From the NCBI RefSeq assembly GCF_014193695.1, contig NZ_JACHZR010000005.1, positions 248,001 through 312,000 of the forward strand: a stretch of 64,000 nt of DNA, given 5' to 3'. This document shows positions 1 through 9,171 of the stretch, one piece after another; positions within the stretch are counted from its first letter, which is position 1; the number at the start of each line of letters is the position of its first letter. The translations under genes were made by a program, and so were the position numbers. Source of the DNA: Rhizobium sp. BK316. Its GTDB lineage: Bacteria; Pseudomonadota; Alphaproteobacteria; Rhizobiales; Rhizobiaceae. The notes beneath the pieces were generated by a model. It was not told where the DNA came from. It searched no databases and saw only the letters and a list, made by a program, of their open reading frames with translations.

Positions 1-37
1 GACCGGAACGGTGGCTGGAATCGCAATCGCTGACTGA

Positions 38-2209
38 CTATTCGACGGCCTGGTTTTCCGGCAGATCGATTTCCTCCCGGAAATGATCGTTCCTGCCCGA
101 TATCCGCTCGTAGAATTCGGTGAGACCGGGCAAGACCTGTACGCCGGCGAGCTTTGCCGCACCGATCAGCTTGCGGCTGTTCCTTGAGCGCACACGCAAG
201 GCGCTCATCACGTCTTCATGGACGAGATGCAGGGCACCGAATTCCGGCGAGGTGGCGACCTTCTCGTCGCCGATCACGGCAAAGATCTGCGTTCGGCTGC
301 TCTTTCCCTTGAGCGGAATGGCTCCCGCCTCCAAGAGCGCCGCACCGCTCTGCGCCCGCGCCGTGCTGTCGGAGATCAGGATGTCGAAACCGACGTCCTT
401 GCAGCAGGATTCGATGCGCGCCGCGACATTCACGGCGTCACCAACCGCCGAATAGTTGAAGCGCGTCTTTGCGCCCATATTGCCGACACAGGCAAGGCCG
501 GTATGGATGCCGATACCGATCCTGACCTGCCTAGCGTTGCCGAAACCGAAAGCATCGCGAGCGTTCAGCTCGGCGAGGGTCTCGCGCATGGCAAGTGCCG
601 CCCGCAGCGCTTTTGCCCCATGATCCGAAACATCGACCGGTGCATTCCAGAACGCCATGATGGAATCACCGATGAATTTATCGAGCGTTCCCTCGTTCCC
701 CACGACATGACGGCTCAGTGCATCGAGCAGCGTATTAAGGAACTGGACGACGGCGATCGGCGTCAGCTTTTCACTGATCTCCGTGAAATTGCGTACATCG
801 ACGAACATCATGGTGAGCTCACGCTCGTCTCCGCCGAGCTTCAACGCGTCAGGCGTGTGCTCGATCCGGTGCAGCAGCGAAGGCGAGAGATAGTGGCCGA
901 AAGCGCGCCGTACTTCCCGCCGCTCCCTGTCGATGACGAGGATGCGGAACGATGTTGCCGCAAAATGCGTGATGGAGCCGCTGACGATCGGCGCCAGCGG
1001 ATCGAAGAGCAGACCGGCGTAGAGAAAGCAGAACCACGACGCAACAAGCGCCATCGCGGTGATCGCCAGGCCGCAGACCAAAGCCACAGCCGGGCTGACG
1101 AAGGTCGTGACAAGAACGAGCAGGAAACCGACCACGGCAATGGAGAGGATCTCCAGCCCGTCGGCCCAGTCCGGCCGTGACAGGTAGCGGCCCGAGAGGA
1201 TCTGCTCGACCGTCTGTGCCTGCAGCGAAACACCGGGCACATTTTCTCCGAGCGCGGTGGTGCGGATATCCTGCAGCCCGACCGCCGAGGTGCCGATGAA
1301 GATGATGCTGCCTTCGATCTGAGCAGCAACATCAGGGGCCGCTCCGCCGGCAGCAAGGACCTTTCGGGCCGAGATATAACGTTCCGCCCGGTTCGGCGTC
1401 ACATAAAGCCAGATCTCTCCGGCAGCCGTCAGCGGGACGATGAAATCACCGATTTTCGCCGAGGTGATGATCCCTGCCCTGTCTGGCGCGCCGGCCAGTA
1501 CATAGGTCGAAGCACCCTGCGCTACCCGCAACGCTTCGATCGCAAGATTGGGATAAAACTGCTCGCCATCGCTGAGGAACAACGGCACTGCACGAACCAC
1601 CGATGACGGGCTGCCGGGATTGAGACTGACATGGCCAAGCCCCGCGGCATTCGCCTCCAGCCTCGGCCGGAGCGGCGTGGAAGCGTTAAGATGCGGAGGT
1701 GCGGCTAGCGGACTTTCGCCGGTAAAGGCAAAGCCGGCTTTTACCGGCGGCTTGTAATTACCCTCGTTGGAAAGCCCGAAGCCGAGAACGACAGGCTTTC
1801 CTTCGATCGATTGCGCGAATATCTCGTCATTGTCGGGCAATTGCGCCGCAAGCGATGGATCGACGCCCTCCACCTCCTGGATGACATTGCGCGGCGACAT
1901 TCGGTCGGGCTCGGCGAAGATGACGTCGAAGGCGATGGCCGCCGCTCCCATGTCGGAGAGACGCTCGACCAGCGTTGCCAGCCTGTCGCGCGGCCAGGGC
2001 CACTGGCCGAACTCCCGCAGGGAAGCCTCGTCGATATCGACCACTCGGACCGGCATCGCTGCGAAGCTGCGCGGCACAAGGCGCTGATACTCATCGAAGG
2101 TGACGTCGCGGATCTGCTTCAGCACCGGCGGATCGCTTGCCCGGAACATCGTAAGCGCGGCCACGATGATCAGGCCGATCAGCACACCGATCTGCTGCAA
2201 GCGCGTCAT
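38..2209 (-). CDS. CHASE2-domain adenylate/guanylate cyclase (class III)
   Basis: Predicted membrane-bound receptor cyclase of 723 residues that would make a cyclic nucleotide, usually cAMP, from NTP. A first membrane helix (about residues 5-22) is followed by a long extracytoplasmic CHASE2 region (about 25-340, with the family-typical VRVVDIDEASLREFGQWPWPR stretch in part), then a hydrophobic block of two to three helices (about 355-420). The C-terminal catalytic domain (about 450-650) keeps both metal-binding aspartates (FVDVRNFT and DKFIGDSIMAFW), the FNYSAVGD segment and the NVAAR transition-state residues, so it looks active. The ligand of the CHASE2 domain cannot be told from sequence. 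It is transcribed divergently from a second cyclase gene at 2496, across a 286-bp gap in which I see no other feature. cAMP rather than cGMP is family inference only. Confidence 0.92.
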   Translation of the reverse strand: MTRLQQIGVLIGLIIVAALTMFRASDPPVLKQIRDVTFDEYQRLVPRSFAAMPVRVVDIDEASLREFGQWPWPRDRLATLVERLSDMGAAAIAFDVIFAEPDRMSPRNVIQEVEGVDPSLAAQLPDNDEIFAQSIEGKPVVLGFGLSNEGNYKPPVKAGFAFTGESPLAAPPHLNASTPLRPRLEANAAGLGHVSLNPGSPSSVVRAVPLFLSDGEQFYPNLAIEALRVAQGASTYVLAGAPDRAGIITSAKIGDFIVPLTAAGEIWLYVTPNRAERYISARKVLAAGGAAPDVAAQIEGSIIFIGTSAVGLQDIRTTALGENVPGVSLQAQTVEQILSGRYLSRPDWADGLEILSIAVVGFLLVLVTTFVSPAVALVCGLAITAMALVASWFCFLYAGLLFDPLAPIVSGSITHFAATSFRILVIDRERREVRRAFGHYLSPSLLHRIEHTPDALKLGGDERELTMMFVDVRNFTEISEKLTPIAVVQFLNTLLDALSRHVVGNEGTLDKFIGDSIMAFWNAPVDVSDHGAKALRAALAMRETLAELNARDAFGFGNARQVRIGIGIHTGLACVGNMGAKTRFNYSAVGDAVNVAARIESCCKDVGFDILISDSTARAQSGAALLEAGAIPLKGKSSRTQIFAVIGDEKVATSPEFGALHLVHEDVMSALRVRSRNSRKLIGAAKLAGVQVLPGLTEFYERISGRNDHFREEIDLPENQAVE

Positions 2210-2495
2210 GTTTTGCCCGACCTCCCCGCCGCAGGCAGGCTACGCCTGTTCGACGTCAAAGACCATTCGCTCATGCGCACAAGCTGAAAAACAAACGGAC
2301 GGCAATGCAGAATCCGCCCATCGCACCGGCCCAGTATTTTCGCCGAGATGTAACGGCAACACAGCGTGGAATTACTTCCAGATTTGGTCCTCGCTTTCGG
2401 CCCGACCTTCAAGCGTCGGCCTTGCCGAGCACGCGACGAAATGTTTCTGTGTCTCAGGGGATTTAATAATGCGATTGATGTCGAGGGGATGAGCC

Positions 2496-4124
2496 ATGGC
2501 AGATCCGCAAGGAGAGACCACGGCAAGAACTGCCGAAGATTCGGCTTTCACCGCGCGCAGAAGCGGCTACTGGCTGGTCGTCGTCGTGCTGGCGATGCTG
2601 GCCGGACTGCCGCTTGCTGTCTGGCTCGATATCAGCGATCTCTCCGAAAGCGCTCTGCGCCGGCAGGCGCGGGACATGAGTTCGCTCGTCACAAGTATCC
2701 GCTCCTATTATTCGGCCAATGTCGTCGGCCGGGTGCTTGCTGCCCATCAGGCAGGTGACGTCAGCGGCACCGTCGTCTCCCACAACTATGCCAATATTCC
2801 AGGCGCCATTCCGCTGCCGGCGACGCTTTCGCTGGAACTCGGCGACGTCATCAGGGAGCAGCAGGCCAATATTACCTATCGGTTCCTCTCGGATCTCCCC
2901 TTCAAGAACCGTGCGCCTCACGATCTCGATAGTTTCGAAAAGGCGTCGCTCACGGCTCTGCGCACCAATTCCGGCCAGACGCTGACGGATCTCACCCGCG
3001 TCGGATTTACCGATACGCTGCGGCTCATCACACCTGTCGTCATGGGTCAGGCCTGTGTGGCCTGCCACAATATCCATCCCGAAAGCCCGAAGAAAGACTG
3101 GAAGGTGGGCGATGTGCGCGGCATCCAGGAAGTCATCATCCGTCAGCCCTATGCGAGCAATATTCTCGCCTTCAAATATCTGCTCTGCTACTTCCTCTTC
3201 GTCGCCATCATCGGCATCAGCTTCATCGTCCTGCAGCGTCAGCAGACGCGCGTCATCCACAGCGCCAACCGCGACCTTGAAGCCGCAAACGAATTCCTCG
3301 CCAGCGTTTCTCTCAAGATTTCCCGTTACCTGCCGCCGCAGATCTACAAGAGCATCTTCAGCGGCCAGAAGGATGTGGTCGTCCACACCGAGCGCAAGCG
3401 CCTGACGATCTTCTTCTCCGACATCAAGGATTTCACCGCGACGACAGAGCGCCTGCAGCCGGAAGCACTGACGGAGATGCTGAACGAATATCTGACCGAA
3501 ATGTCCGCCATCGCACTCAACCATGGCGGCACGGTGGACAAGTTCATCGGCGATGCGATGCTGGTGTTCTTCGGCGATCCCGAGACCAAGGGGCCGGAGG
3601 AAGACGCCAAGGCATGCCTGCGCATGGCGGTGGACATGCAGCGCCGGCTCGGTGAACTGAAGGACAGATGGCGCAGAAACGGCACCGAGGAGCCCTTCGT
3701 GGTACGCATGGGGATCAACAGCGGTTACTGCAACGTCGGCAATTTCGGCAGCAACGACCGCATGGACTATACGATCATCGGCGCCGAAGCGAACCTCGCC
3801 GCCCGCCTTCAATCGATTGCTCAGGGCGGCGAAATCGTCATCAGCTACGAAACCTATGCGCTGGTGAAGGATATCGTTGACGCCCATCCCCTGCCGCCGA
3901 TCACCATGAAGGGGATCCAGCGGGAGATCGTACCTTACGCCGTGGACGGGCTGATGCTCGGCACCGATCACAAGAGCCGCGTTCTGAGCGAACATCTGGC
4001 CGGCCTGGACCTGCATCTGGACATGGCTCGGCTTGAGCCCGCCGACCGTTCCCGCGTGATAGCCGCGCTGAAGGAAGCGATCGCCGCGCTCGACGAAACC
4101 AAGCCCGAGACGGCCCGCTTCTAG
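2496..4124 (+). CDS. Class III adenylate cyclase with periplasmic haem-c (DUF3365/Tll0287-like) sensor domain
   Basis: Protein of 542 residues. One membrane helix (about 25-45) and a second (about 220-245) bracket a periplasmic domain of the DUF3365/Tll0287-like type. That domain ends with a CxxCH motif (C187, C190, H191), the signature for covalent c-type haem, followed by the family-typical WKVGDVRG segment. The cytoplasmic cyclase domain (about 290-480) has the metal aspartates D309 (FFSDIKDFT) and D353 (FIGDAMLVFF), DYTIIG and NLAARLQ, so it appears catalytically complete. The natural inference is a redox-, gas- or haem-responsive cyclase. Family knowledge: DUF3365 domains bind haem and occur in sensor proteins; the ligand here is unknown. 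ATG at 2496 is preceded by only a weak ribosome site (GAGGGGATGAGCC). Divergent from the CHASE2 cyclase. Confidence 0.9.
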   Translation: MADPQGETTARTAEDSAFTARRSGYWLVVVVLAMLAGLPLAVWLDISDLSESALRRQARDMSSLVTSIRSYYSANVVGRVLAAHQAGDVSGTVVSHNYANIPGAIPLPATLSLELGDVIREQQANITYRFLSDLPFKNRAPHDLDSFEKASLTALRTNSGQTLTDLTRVGFTDTLRLITPVVMGQACVACHNIHPESPKKDWKVGDVRGIQEVIIRQPYASNILAFKYLLCYFLFVAIIGISFIVLQRQQTRVIHSANRDLEAANEFLASVSLKISRYLPPQIYKSIFSGQKDVVVHTERKRLTIFFSDIKDFTATTERLQPEALTEMLNEYLTEMSAIALNHGGTVDKFIGDAMLVFFGDPETKGPEEDAKACLRMAVDMQRRLGELKDRWRRNGTEEPFVVRMGINSGYCNVGNFGSNDRMDYTIIGAEANLAARLQSIAQGGEIVISYETYALVKDIVDAHPLPPITMKGIQREIVPYAVDGLMLGTDHKSRVLSEHLAGLDLHLDMARLEPADRSRVIAALKEAIAALDETKPETARF

Positions 4125-4303
4125 CGCCCCGTAATCATGGCCGGCATTTTTCCGCCCATTCGCACATGCCGTCTGGACTTCACTCCCTCGATCTGCTATC
4201 CCGCTTCACCAATCGCAAGGCTGCGGCCGCGCGAACGTTATATTTTTGCCCCAGGCGCTGCGCCGCCTTCCGGCATCAACCAAACCAAAGGAACGTGATT
4301 CTC

Positions 4304-4519
4304 GTGCAGGTACTTGTCCGCGATAACAATGTTGACCAGGCTCTCCGCGCTCTCAAGAAGAAGATGCAGCGCGAAGGCATTTTTCGCGAAATGAAGATGC
4401 GCGACTACTACGAGAAGCCGTCGCAGAAGCGTGCTCGCGAAAAGGCCGAGGCTGTTCGTCGCGTTCGCAAGCTGGCCCGCAAGCGCGCGCAGCGCGAAGG
4501 TCTGGTTGCAGCACGCTGA
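4304..4519 (+). CDS. rpsU: 30S ribosomal protein S21
   Basis: Small basic protein of 71 residues that matches bS21 throughout (QVLVRDNNVDQALRALKKKM, then a Lys/Arg-rich tail). It sits in the small ribosomal subunit near the anti-Shine-Dalgarno region of 16S rRNA and helps mRNA initiation. The reading frame stays open upstream to 4166, but the family begins exactly at the QVLVRDN segment. The start is therefore taken as GTG at 4304, 10 bases after AAAGGAA (4287-4293). A GTG at 4295 is too close to that site. A strong hairpin terminator follows at 4561. Monocistronic. Confidence 0.95.
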   Translation: MQVLVRDNNVDQALRALKKKMQREGIFREMKMRDYYEKPSQKRAREKAEAVRRVRKLARKRAQREGLVAAR

Positions 4520-4560
4520 GGCGGTGCCGTCGTTTTTTCGACGTTTTCAGGTGCATGTGT

Positions 4561-4594
4561 GGCGGGGGCGATGAGTTTCGCCGCCGCCTTTTTT
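4561..4594 (+). terminator. Rho-independent terminator after rpsU
   Basis: GC-rich hairpin with arms GGCGG-GGCGA (4561-4571) and TCGCC-CCGCC (4578-4588), one mismatch, then six T residues. It lies 41 bases after the rpsU stop and before the next gene. Confidence 0.85.
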
Positions 4595-4658
4595 AATTTG
4601 CTGCTGAAGATTGCATATCCGCCTTGCCGGATATGATGCATGGGGAAAGCGAGCCCGA

Positions 4659-5525
4659 ATGGCTATAATAACCTTCAACCCGTCCCGCTCGTTGCGTTCG
4701 CAGAAATCGGTCGTATTTGCCTCTCTGGCTCTTATCGCCGCACTTGGCCTTGCCGGTTGCGAAACGACCAACACGTCTGATGCTGTGATCCGCATCGACA
4801 AGGCGCAGGGCTCGCAGGAAAACATCGCGTCGCTGACGGCCGTCATCAATGCCAATCCGCGCGATCCGGAAGGCTATAATGTCCGCGGTTCCGCCTATGG
4901 TCGCGCCGGAGAGTTCCGCAAGGCGCTCGACGACTTCAATACGGCGCTGCAGATCAACCCGCGCTTCTTCCAGGCCTATGCCAACCGCGCGCTGGTCTAC
5001 CGCAACATGGGTCAGCAGGCGCAGGCGATCGGCGATTACAATGCCGCGCTGCAGATCAATCAGAGCTATGACGTCGCCTATATCGGCCGCGGCAATGTCT
5101 ACCGCATGGCCGGCCAGGACGATCAGGCCTTCAACGATTTCTCGAGAGCGATCCAGCTCGGCACGACGGATGGCCGTGCCTACCACAACCGTGGCCTGAT
5201 CTATCAGAAGCGCAATCAGCAGGATAAGGCGATCGACGACTTCTCGAAGGCGATCTCGCTCTCGCCGAACTCGCCCGAGCCCTATAATGGCCGCGGCATT
5301 TCCTATATCGCGCTGAACGACGACGACAACGCCTTCGCTGATTTCAACCACGCGATCGAGCTGAATGGCAACCTCGCCGAATCCTGGGCAAACCAGGCTC
5401 TTGTCTACGAGCGCCGCGGCGAGAAGGATAAGGCAATCCGTTCCTACCGCCACGCTGTCGGCCTCGATCCGAAGTACCAGCCAGCCCGGGACGGCCTTGC
5501 CCGCGTCGGCGGCACGGCCGGCTAG
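4659..5525 (+). CDS. TPR-repeat lipoprotein (NlpI-like)
   Basis: Protein of 288 residues. The N-terminal signal peptide ends in a lipobox (ALGLAGC, Cys at about residue 34), so the mature protein should be lipid-anchored. The rest is at least six tetratricopeptide repeats (for example AYANRALVYRNMGQQAQAIGDYNAALQINQ). TPRs act as protein-protein scaffolds; the partner here is unknown. NlpI-like proteins in other bacteria act in cell-envelope turnover, but I assign no specific role. ATG at 4659 is chosen over an upstream in-frame start at 4611 because it directly precedes the signal peptide and follows GGGGAAAG. It stands 139 bases after rpsU, separated by a terminator. Confidence 0.85.
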   Translation: MAIITFNPSRSLRSQKSVVFASLALIAALGLAGCETTNTSDAVIRIDKAQGSQENIASLTAVINANPRDPEGYNVRGSAYGRAGEFRKALDDFNTALQINPRFFQAYANRALVYRNMGQQAQAIGDYNAALQINQSYDVAYIGRGNVYRMAGQDDQAFNDFSRAIQLGTTDGRAYHNRGLIYQKRNQQDKAIDDFSKAISLSPNSPEPYNGRGISYIALNDDDNAFADFNHAIELNGNLAESWANQALVYERRGEKDKAIRSYRHAVGLDPKYQPARDGLARVGGTAG

Positions 5526-5543
5526 CAGAAACAGGAAAAGGTG

Positions 5544-6623
5544 ATGACGATGACAGCGAAACCGCATGTGATCGTCGTCGGCGCCGGCATCATTGGCGCC
5601 TCCATCGCCTGGCATCTCACACGCAAGGGTGCAGCAGTCACCATCATCAGCGAAGAACTCGGCGGTGTGGCGACACCTTGCTCCTTTGCCTGGATCAATG
5701 CGAGCTGGGGCAATCCTGAATTCTATTTCCATTTCCGCCGCAGGGCGATGGCCGAATGGAAGCGGCTGACGCGGGAACTGCCCGGCCTGCCGCTTACCTG
5801 GTGCGGCGGCCTCTGCTGGGATATACCGCCGGCCGATCTCGAAACCTATGCCGATGAGCATGGCCGTTGGGGCTACGGTATCACCCGGCTGAACCGGGAA
5901 GAAAGCGCGCTGCTCGAACCCGGCCTCGGCGAATATCCGGATTTCGCCCTCTATATCGCAGAAGAAGGTGCGGTGGAGCCTGTTGCCGCCGCACGTTTGA
6001 TGCTTGCTGATGCTGAGGCGCATGGTGCGACATTCGTTCATGCCACGGTCAACGGTCTGCTTCAGAGTGGTGGACGAGTCATCGGGGTCGTCACGTCGGA
6101 AGGCATGCGCGAAGCCGATCATGTCGTGCTGGCCGCAGGCGCAGGCGCAGTTCCGGTCGCTGCCTCGGCGGGAATAACATTGCCGCTCTCCACGCCGGCC
6201 GGCCTGATCGTGCACTCCCGTCCTGTCTCGAAACGCTTGAACGGCCTCGTCATGACACCGCGTCTGCATATGCGCCAGACAGCGGAAGGCCGTATCATCG
6301 CCGGCACGGATTTCGGTGGCGGCGCTCCCTGCGAAGACCATCAGGCAAGCGCTGCGGAACTCTTCGCACACGTGAAGGCGACGATCATAGACAATGGCGA
6401 TTTGAAGCTCGATTTCTTCACTATCGGCTATCGCCCGACACCGGCTGATGGTTTTCCCATCATCGGAAATGCCGGCCTGCCGGGTCTCTACGCCGCGGTG
6501 ATGCACTCCGGTGTCACACTTGCCCCGCTTGCGGGCCTGCTGGCAGCCGAAGAGCTTCTGTCAGGCAAGAGTGACGAAAGCCTCATGCCTTTCCGGTTGC
6601 AGCGCTTCGCCGAAGCAGGATAG
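5544..6623 (+). CDS. FAD-dependent amino-acid oxidoreductase (DAO/DadA family)
   Basis: Protein of 359 residues. It begins with a Rossmann FAD-binding motif (VIVVGAGIIGASIAWHL, residues about 8-24) and ends with the family's second FAD motif (TIGYRPTPADGFPIIG and GLYAAVMHSGVTLAP). This is the DAO fold of D-amino-acid, sarcosine and glycine oxidases. The oxidised substrate is not determinable here; the active-site middle region is diverged. There is no thiO, soxBDAG or dadX neighbour to guide the choice. The start may be ATG 5544 or GTG 5541, both after AGGAAAAG. It lies 18 bases after the TPR lipoprotein and could be cotranscribed with it. Confidence 0.85.
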   Translation: MTMTAKPHVIVVGAGIIGASIAWHLTRKGAAVTIISEELGGVATPCSFAWINASWGNPEFYFHFRRRAMAEWKRLTRELPGLPLTWCGGLCWDIPPADLETYADEHGRWGYGITRLNREESALLEPGLGEYPDFALYIAEEGAVEPVAAARLMLADAEAHGATFVHATVNGLLQSGGRVIGVVTSEGMREADHVVLAAGAGAVPVAASAGITLPLSTPAGLIVHSRPVSKRLNGLVMTPRLHMRQTAEGRIIAGTDFGGGAPCEDHQASAAELFAHVKATIIDNGDLKLDFFTIGYRPTPADGFPIIGNAGLPGLYAAVMHSGVTLAPLAGLLAAEELLSGKSDESLMPFRLQRFAEAG

Positions 6624-6834
6624 TCGACAATAAAATTGACGATTTTACACCTGACTATTTTAGTAGGTTGCAACCAAATGCCCTGCCCCCTAACATGACC
6701 GTGCTTTGATAGCGGGCTATTGGGCGGTACGAATGTAAGGGGCGTTTGCGAGCGATGCGGATTCTTGCTTTCGTGACAGCAGGCGAAACCGTGCTTCCGC
6801 AGCATCCAGCCCCGACAGACCAGGGGCGGCATCG

Positions 6835-8478
6835 ATGAAGTTTGCCGTACGTCTTTTCCCGAAAGCTGCGATCGGAACATATCTCGTCGCCATGGCCGTG
6901 GCGATTGCGCTACCGATCTTCGCCTTCGTTGCCCTTCTTCTCATGCAGTTGGAAGATAATCAGCGGTCCACACTCAAGCGCGAAACCGCACAGGATGCGC
7001 TGGCGCTGTCGCGAACCATCGACCGCCAGCTTCAGGATATGGCGACGACTTTGCGGCTGCTGTCCTCCTCGCCGGAGCTGGAGGGCGGCGACTATGAGTC
7101 TTTCTACAATCGTACAGAAACGGCGCTGCGCGGCGATACGCTCTATGTGATCGCCGTCGACAGGGCCGGGCAGCAATTTCTCAATACCCGTCGCGCCTTC
7201 GGCACGCCGCTCGGAAAGACGACGAACATCGCGGCTTTCGAAGCCGCGATGAAGTCCGGCCGGATCGAAGCCTCCGACGTCTTCGTGGGTGCAACGAGCG
7301 GCACGTGGGTCTATAACGTCACCCTACCGCGTGACGAGGATCCTGTCGCCGCATTGATCATCACCCAGAATGCCAACGACCTCGCAAAACTCGTCACGAC
7401 CGAAGGTCTTGCCTCCGGCTGGTCGGCAGCGGTGATCGATCAGGGTGGTCATGTCGTAGCGAGCCGCGGCCCCGCTAATCTGCAGCCCGGCGAAGCCTTC
7501 GACCCACGCATTCTGCCCTCGCTCGTCGCTTCCAGCGGCGTTTTCGAAGACAGCGATATCCTCCCGCACGCCATGCTGGGCTATGCGCAGATTCCCGGCT
7601 GGTCCTGGAAGACGGTGGTATGGGGACCGATCGCTACTGCGCAGGCACCAATACTCAGCACCTGGCGCTTCCTGCTGATCGGCGGCCTCGTGCTGCTGCT
7701 CGTCGCCGTGCTTGCCGCCTATGCCGTTGCCCGACAAGTCCGTTCCACGATCCGTGAAATTGCCGACATGGCGAACCGGCTCGGCGAAGGCCATATCGTC
7801 TCGCCGGTCGAAACCAGCGTTATCGAGGCCAACCAGGTAGCGATTGCGCTTTCCAATGCCTCTTTCGACCGCAGCCAGAGCGAGGACCGGCTGCGCTTCG
7901 TCATGCATGAACTGGTCCATCGTACCAAGAACCTGCTGACGCTCGTTCTCGCCATGATGCGTCAACTCTCCAAACAGGCCGACAGCGTCGAGACATTCCG
8001 GCTGGCCGTCGCCCATCGCCTTGAAGGGCTCGTGCGCTCGATCGAGCTTCTGACAGGCGAACAGTGGTCCGGCGTCTCGCTGCATCGCGTCATCGATATT
8101 CATCTTCAGGCTTTTCCGCAGGCCCGTGAGCAGGTGAAAATCGAGGGTACGGATTTTATCCTCAAGCCCGATGCCGTTCAGAACCTCGGCCTAGCACTGC
8201 ATGAACTTGCTACCAACTCAGTAAAATACGGAGCGCTGTCCGTGCCTCAAGGCCGTGTGCGTTTCGAATGGCAGCCGGCAGAGGACGACATGCTGCGTTT
8301 CACCTGGACTGAAAGCGGCGGTCCGCCGGTCAAACCGCCGGCGCGCACTGGCTTCGGCACCACCGTCATCAAGGCGCATGCCGCCGCCGCTTTCCGGGGC
8401 AAGGTCGATATTGACTTCCGCCCGGAAGGTCTCGTCTGGATCCTCACCGCCCAGCGTGGGATGATGGAGCGCGAGTAG
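6835..8478 (+). CDS. Membrane sensor histidine kinase, HWE family
   Basis: Protein of 547 residues. TM1 is at about 12-36, then an extracytoplasmic sensor region of about 240 residues resembling a dCache-type domain, TM2 at about 280-300, and a HAMP-like linker. The phospho-acceptor is in HELVHRTKNLLTLVLAMM (H362), the HRxKN pattern of HWE/HisKA_2 kinases. The ATP-binding N-box is HELATNSVKYGAL, with a short FGTTVI glycine segment near the end. HWE kinases are abundant in Rhizobiales and often feed response regulators of the general stress or motility systems. No response regulator is adjacent, so the partner is unknown. 211 bases upstream separate it from the oxidoreductase. Confidence 0.9.
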   Translation: MKFAVRLFPKAAIGTYLVAMAVAIALPIFAFVALLLMQLEDNQRSTLKRETAQDALALSRTIDRQLQDMATTLRLLSSSPELEGGDYESFYNRTETALRGDTLYVIAVDRAGQQFLNTRRAFGTPLGKTTNIAAFEAAMKSGRIEASDVFVGATSGTWVYNVTLPRDEDPVAALIITQNANDLAKLVTTEGLASGWSAAVIDQGGHVVASRGPANLQPGEAFDPRILPSLVASSGVFEDSDILPHAMLGYAQIPGWSWKTVVWGPIATAQAPILSTWRFLLIGGLVLLLVAVLAAYAVARQVRSTIREIADMANRLGEGHIVSPVETSVIEANQVAIALSNASFDRSQSEDRLRFVMHELVHRTKNLLTLVLAMMRQLSKQADSVETFRLAVAHRLEGLVRSIELLTGEQWSGVSLHRVIDIHLQAFPQAREQVKIEGTDFILKPDAVQNLGLALHELATNSVKYGALSVPQGRVRFEWQPAEDDMLRFTWTESGGPPVKPPARTGFGTTVIKAHAAAAFRGKVDIDFRPEGLVWILTAQRGMMERE

Positions 8479-8540
8479 CGCAACCGGAACAATCACTGCA
8501 ACCGTCCGTTTCGAACAGGTCATTCAAAAGGAGAAGGACC

Positions 8541-9023
8541 ATGTTCAAGCAAACCATGATTGCGGCTGCAGTCGTCTCGGCTGCAGCCTGGGCCGGGTCT
8601 GCCACAGCTGCCGACTATATGTCGCTTGGCCGGCTCGTCTGCGGATCGGATGGCGGCCAGGGGCTGATCGTCACGTCTGAGAAGAACCTGATCTGCACCT
8701 ATACGCCAGCTTCCGGTGGCCCGAAGGCGGTCTATGCCGGCAAGATCGAAAAATTCGGCATCGATATCGGCCAGACCGGCAAGAGCGTGATGATCTGGCA
8801 GGTGCTTGCCAAGACCGGCACCAATGTTCCCGATTTCGCGCTGGCAGGAGAATATTACGGCATTGGCGCCGATGCCAGCCTCGGTGCCGGTGGAGGTGCC
8901 AAGGTCATTGCCGGCGGCACCAACAAGGCCTTCATGCTGCAGCCGCTGAACCTGCAGGCCCAGGAAGGTCTCAATCTCGCCGTCGGTGTCGAGAAGATGA
9001 CACTGGTGCCGGGCGAAATCTGA
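8541..9023 (+). CDS. Secreted DUF992 family protein
   Basis: Protein of 160 residues with a clean Sec signal peptide (residues 1-23, cleavage after ATAA) and a mature DUF992 domain: GRLVCG at the start, two conserved Cys (LVCG and LICTY), glycine-rich middle (GADASLGAGGGAKV) and a family ending NLAVGVEKMTL. Probably periplasmic or outer-membrane associated. The family is widespread in Rhizobiales and its biochemical role is not known. A strong AAGGAGAAGG ribosome site stands 6-7 bases before ATG. It is followed by a terminator at 9043 and is probably monocistronic. Confidence 0.88.
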   Translation: MFKQTMIAAAVVSAAAWAGSATAADYMSLGRLVCGSDGGQGLIVTSEKNLICTYTPASGGPKAVYAGKIEKFGIDIGQTGKSVMIWQVLAKTGTNVPDFALAGEYYGIGADASLGAGGGAKVIAGGTNKAFMLQPLNLQAQEGLNLAVGVEKMTLVPGEI

Positions 9024-9042
9024 TCGCTCCCGGCGGCAAATG

Positions 9043-9066
9043 AAAAGCCCGCCGAAGCGGGCTTTT
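9043..9066. terminator. Bidirectional terminator after DUF992 gene
   Basis: Perfect hairpin: AAAAGCCCGC (9043-9052), CGAA loop, GCGGGCTTTT (9057-9066). It ends the DUF992 transcript and could serve the convergent pnt operon in the other direction. Confidence 0.88.
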
Positions 9067-9171
9067 CGATGAGAGCAATTCCAGCGGAAATGCGCAGCGG
9101 CTTTGCGTCGGGAACTGTGTAAGAACAAGGCGATAGAGCATTTTCGGGATTCGAGGAAAAACGAAAACGCG

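Noticed and set aside
2463..4016. Long open frame (517 codons) on the minus strand opposite the haem-type cyclase
   Set aside because: Antisense shadow of a gene with clear domains; no family motif and no ribosome site.
4593..6506. Very long open frame (637 codons) on the minus strand
   Set aside because: It lies opposite the TPR lipoprotein and FAD oxidoreductase genes, has no recognisable domain, and its composition is that of a reverse complement of real coding DNA in GC-rich sequence.
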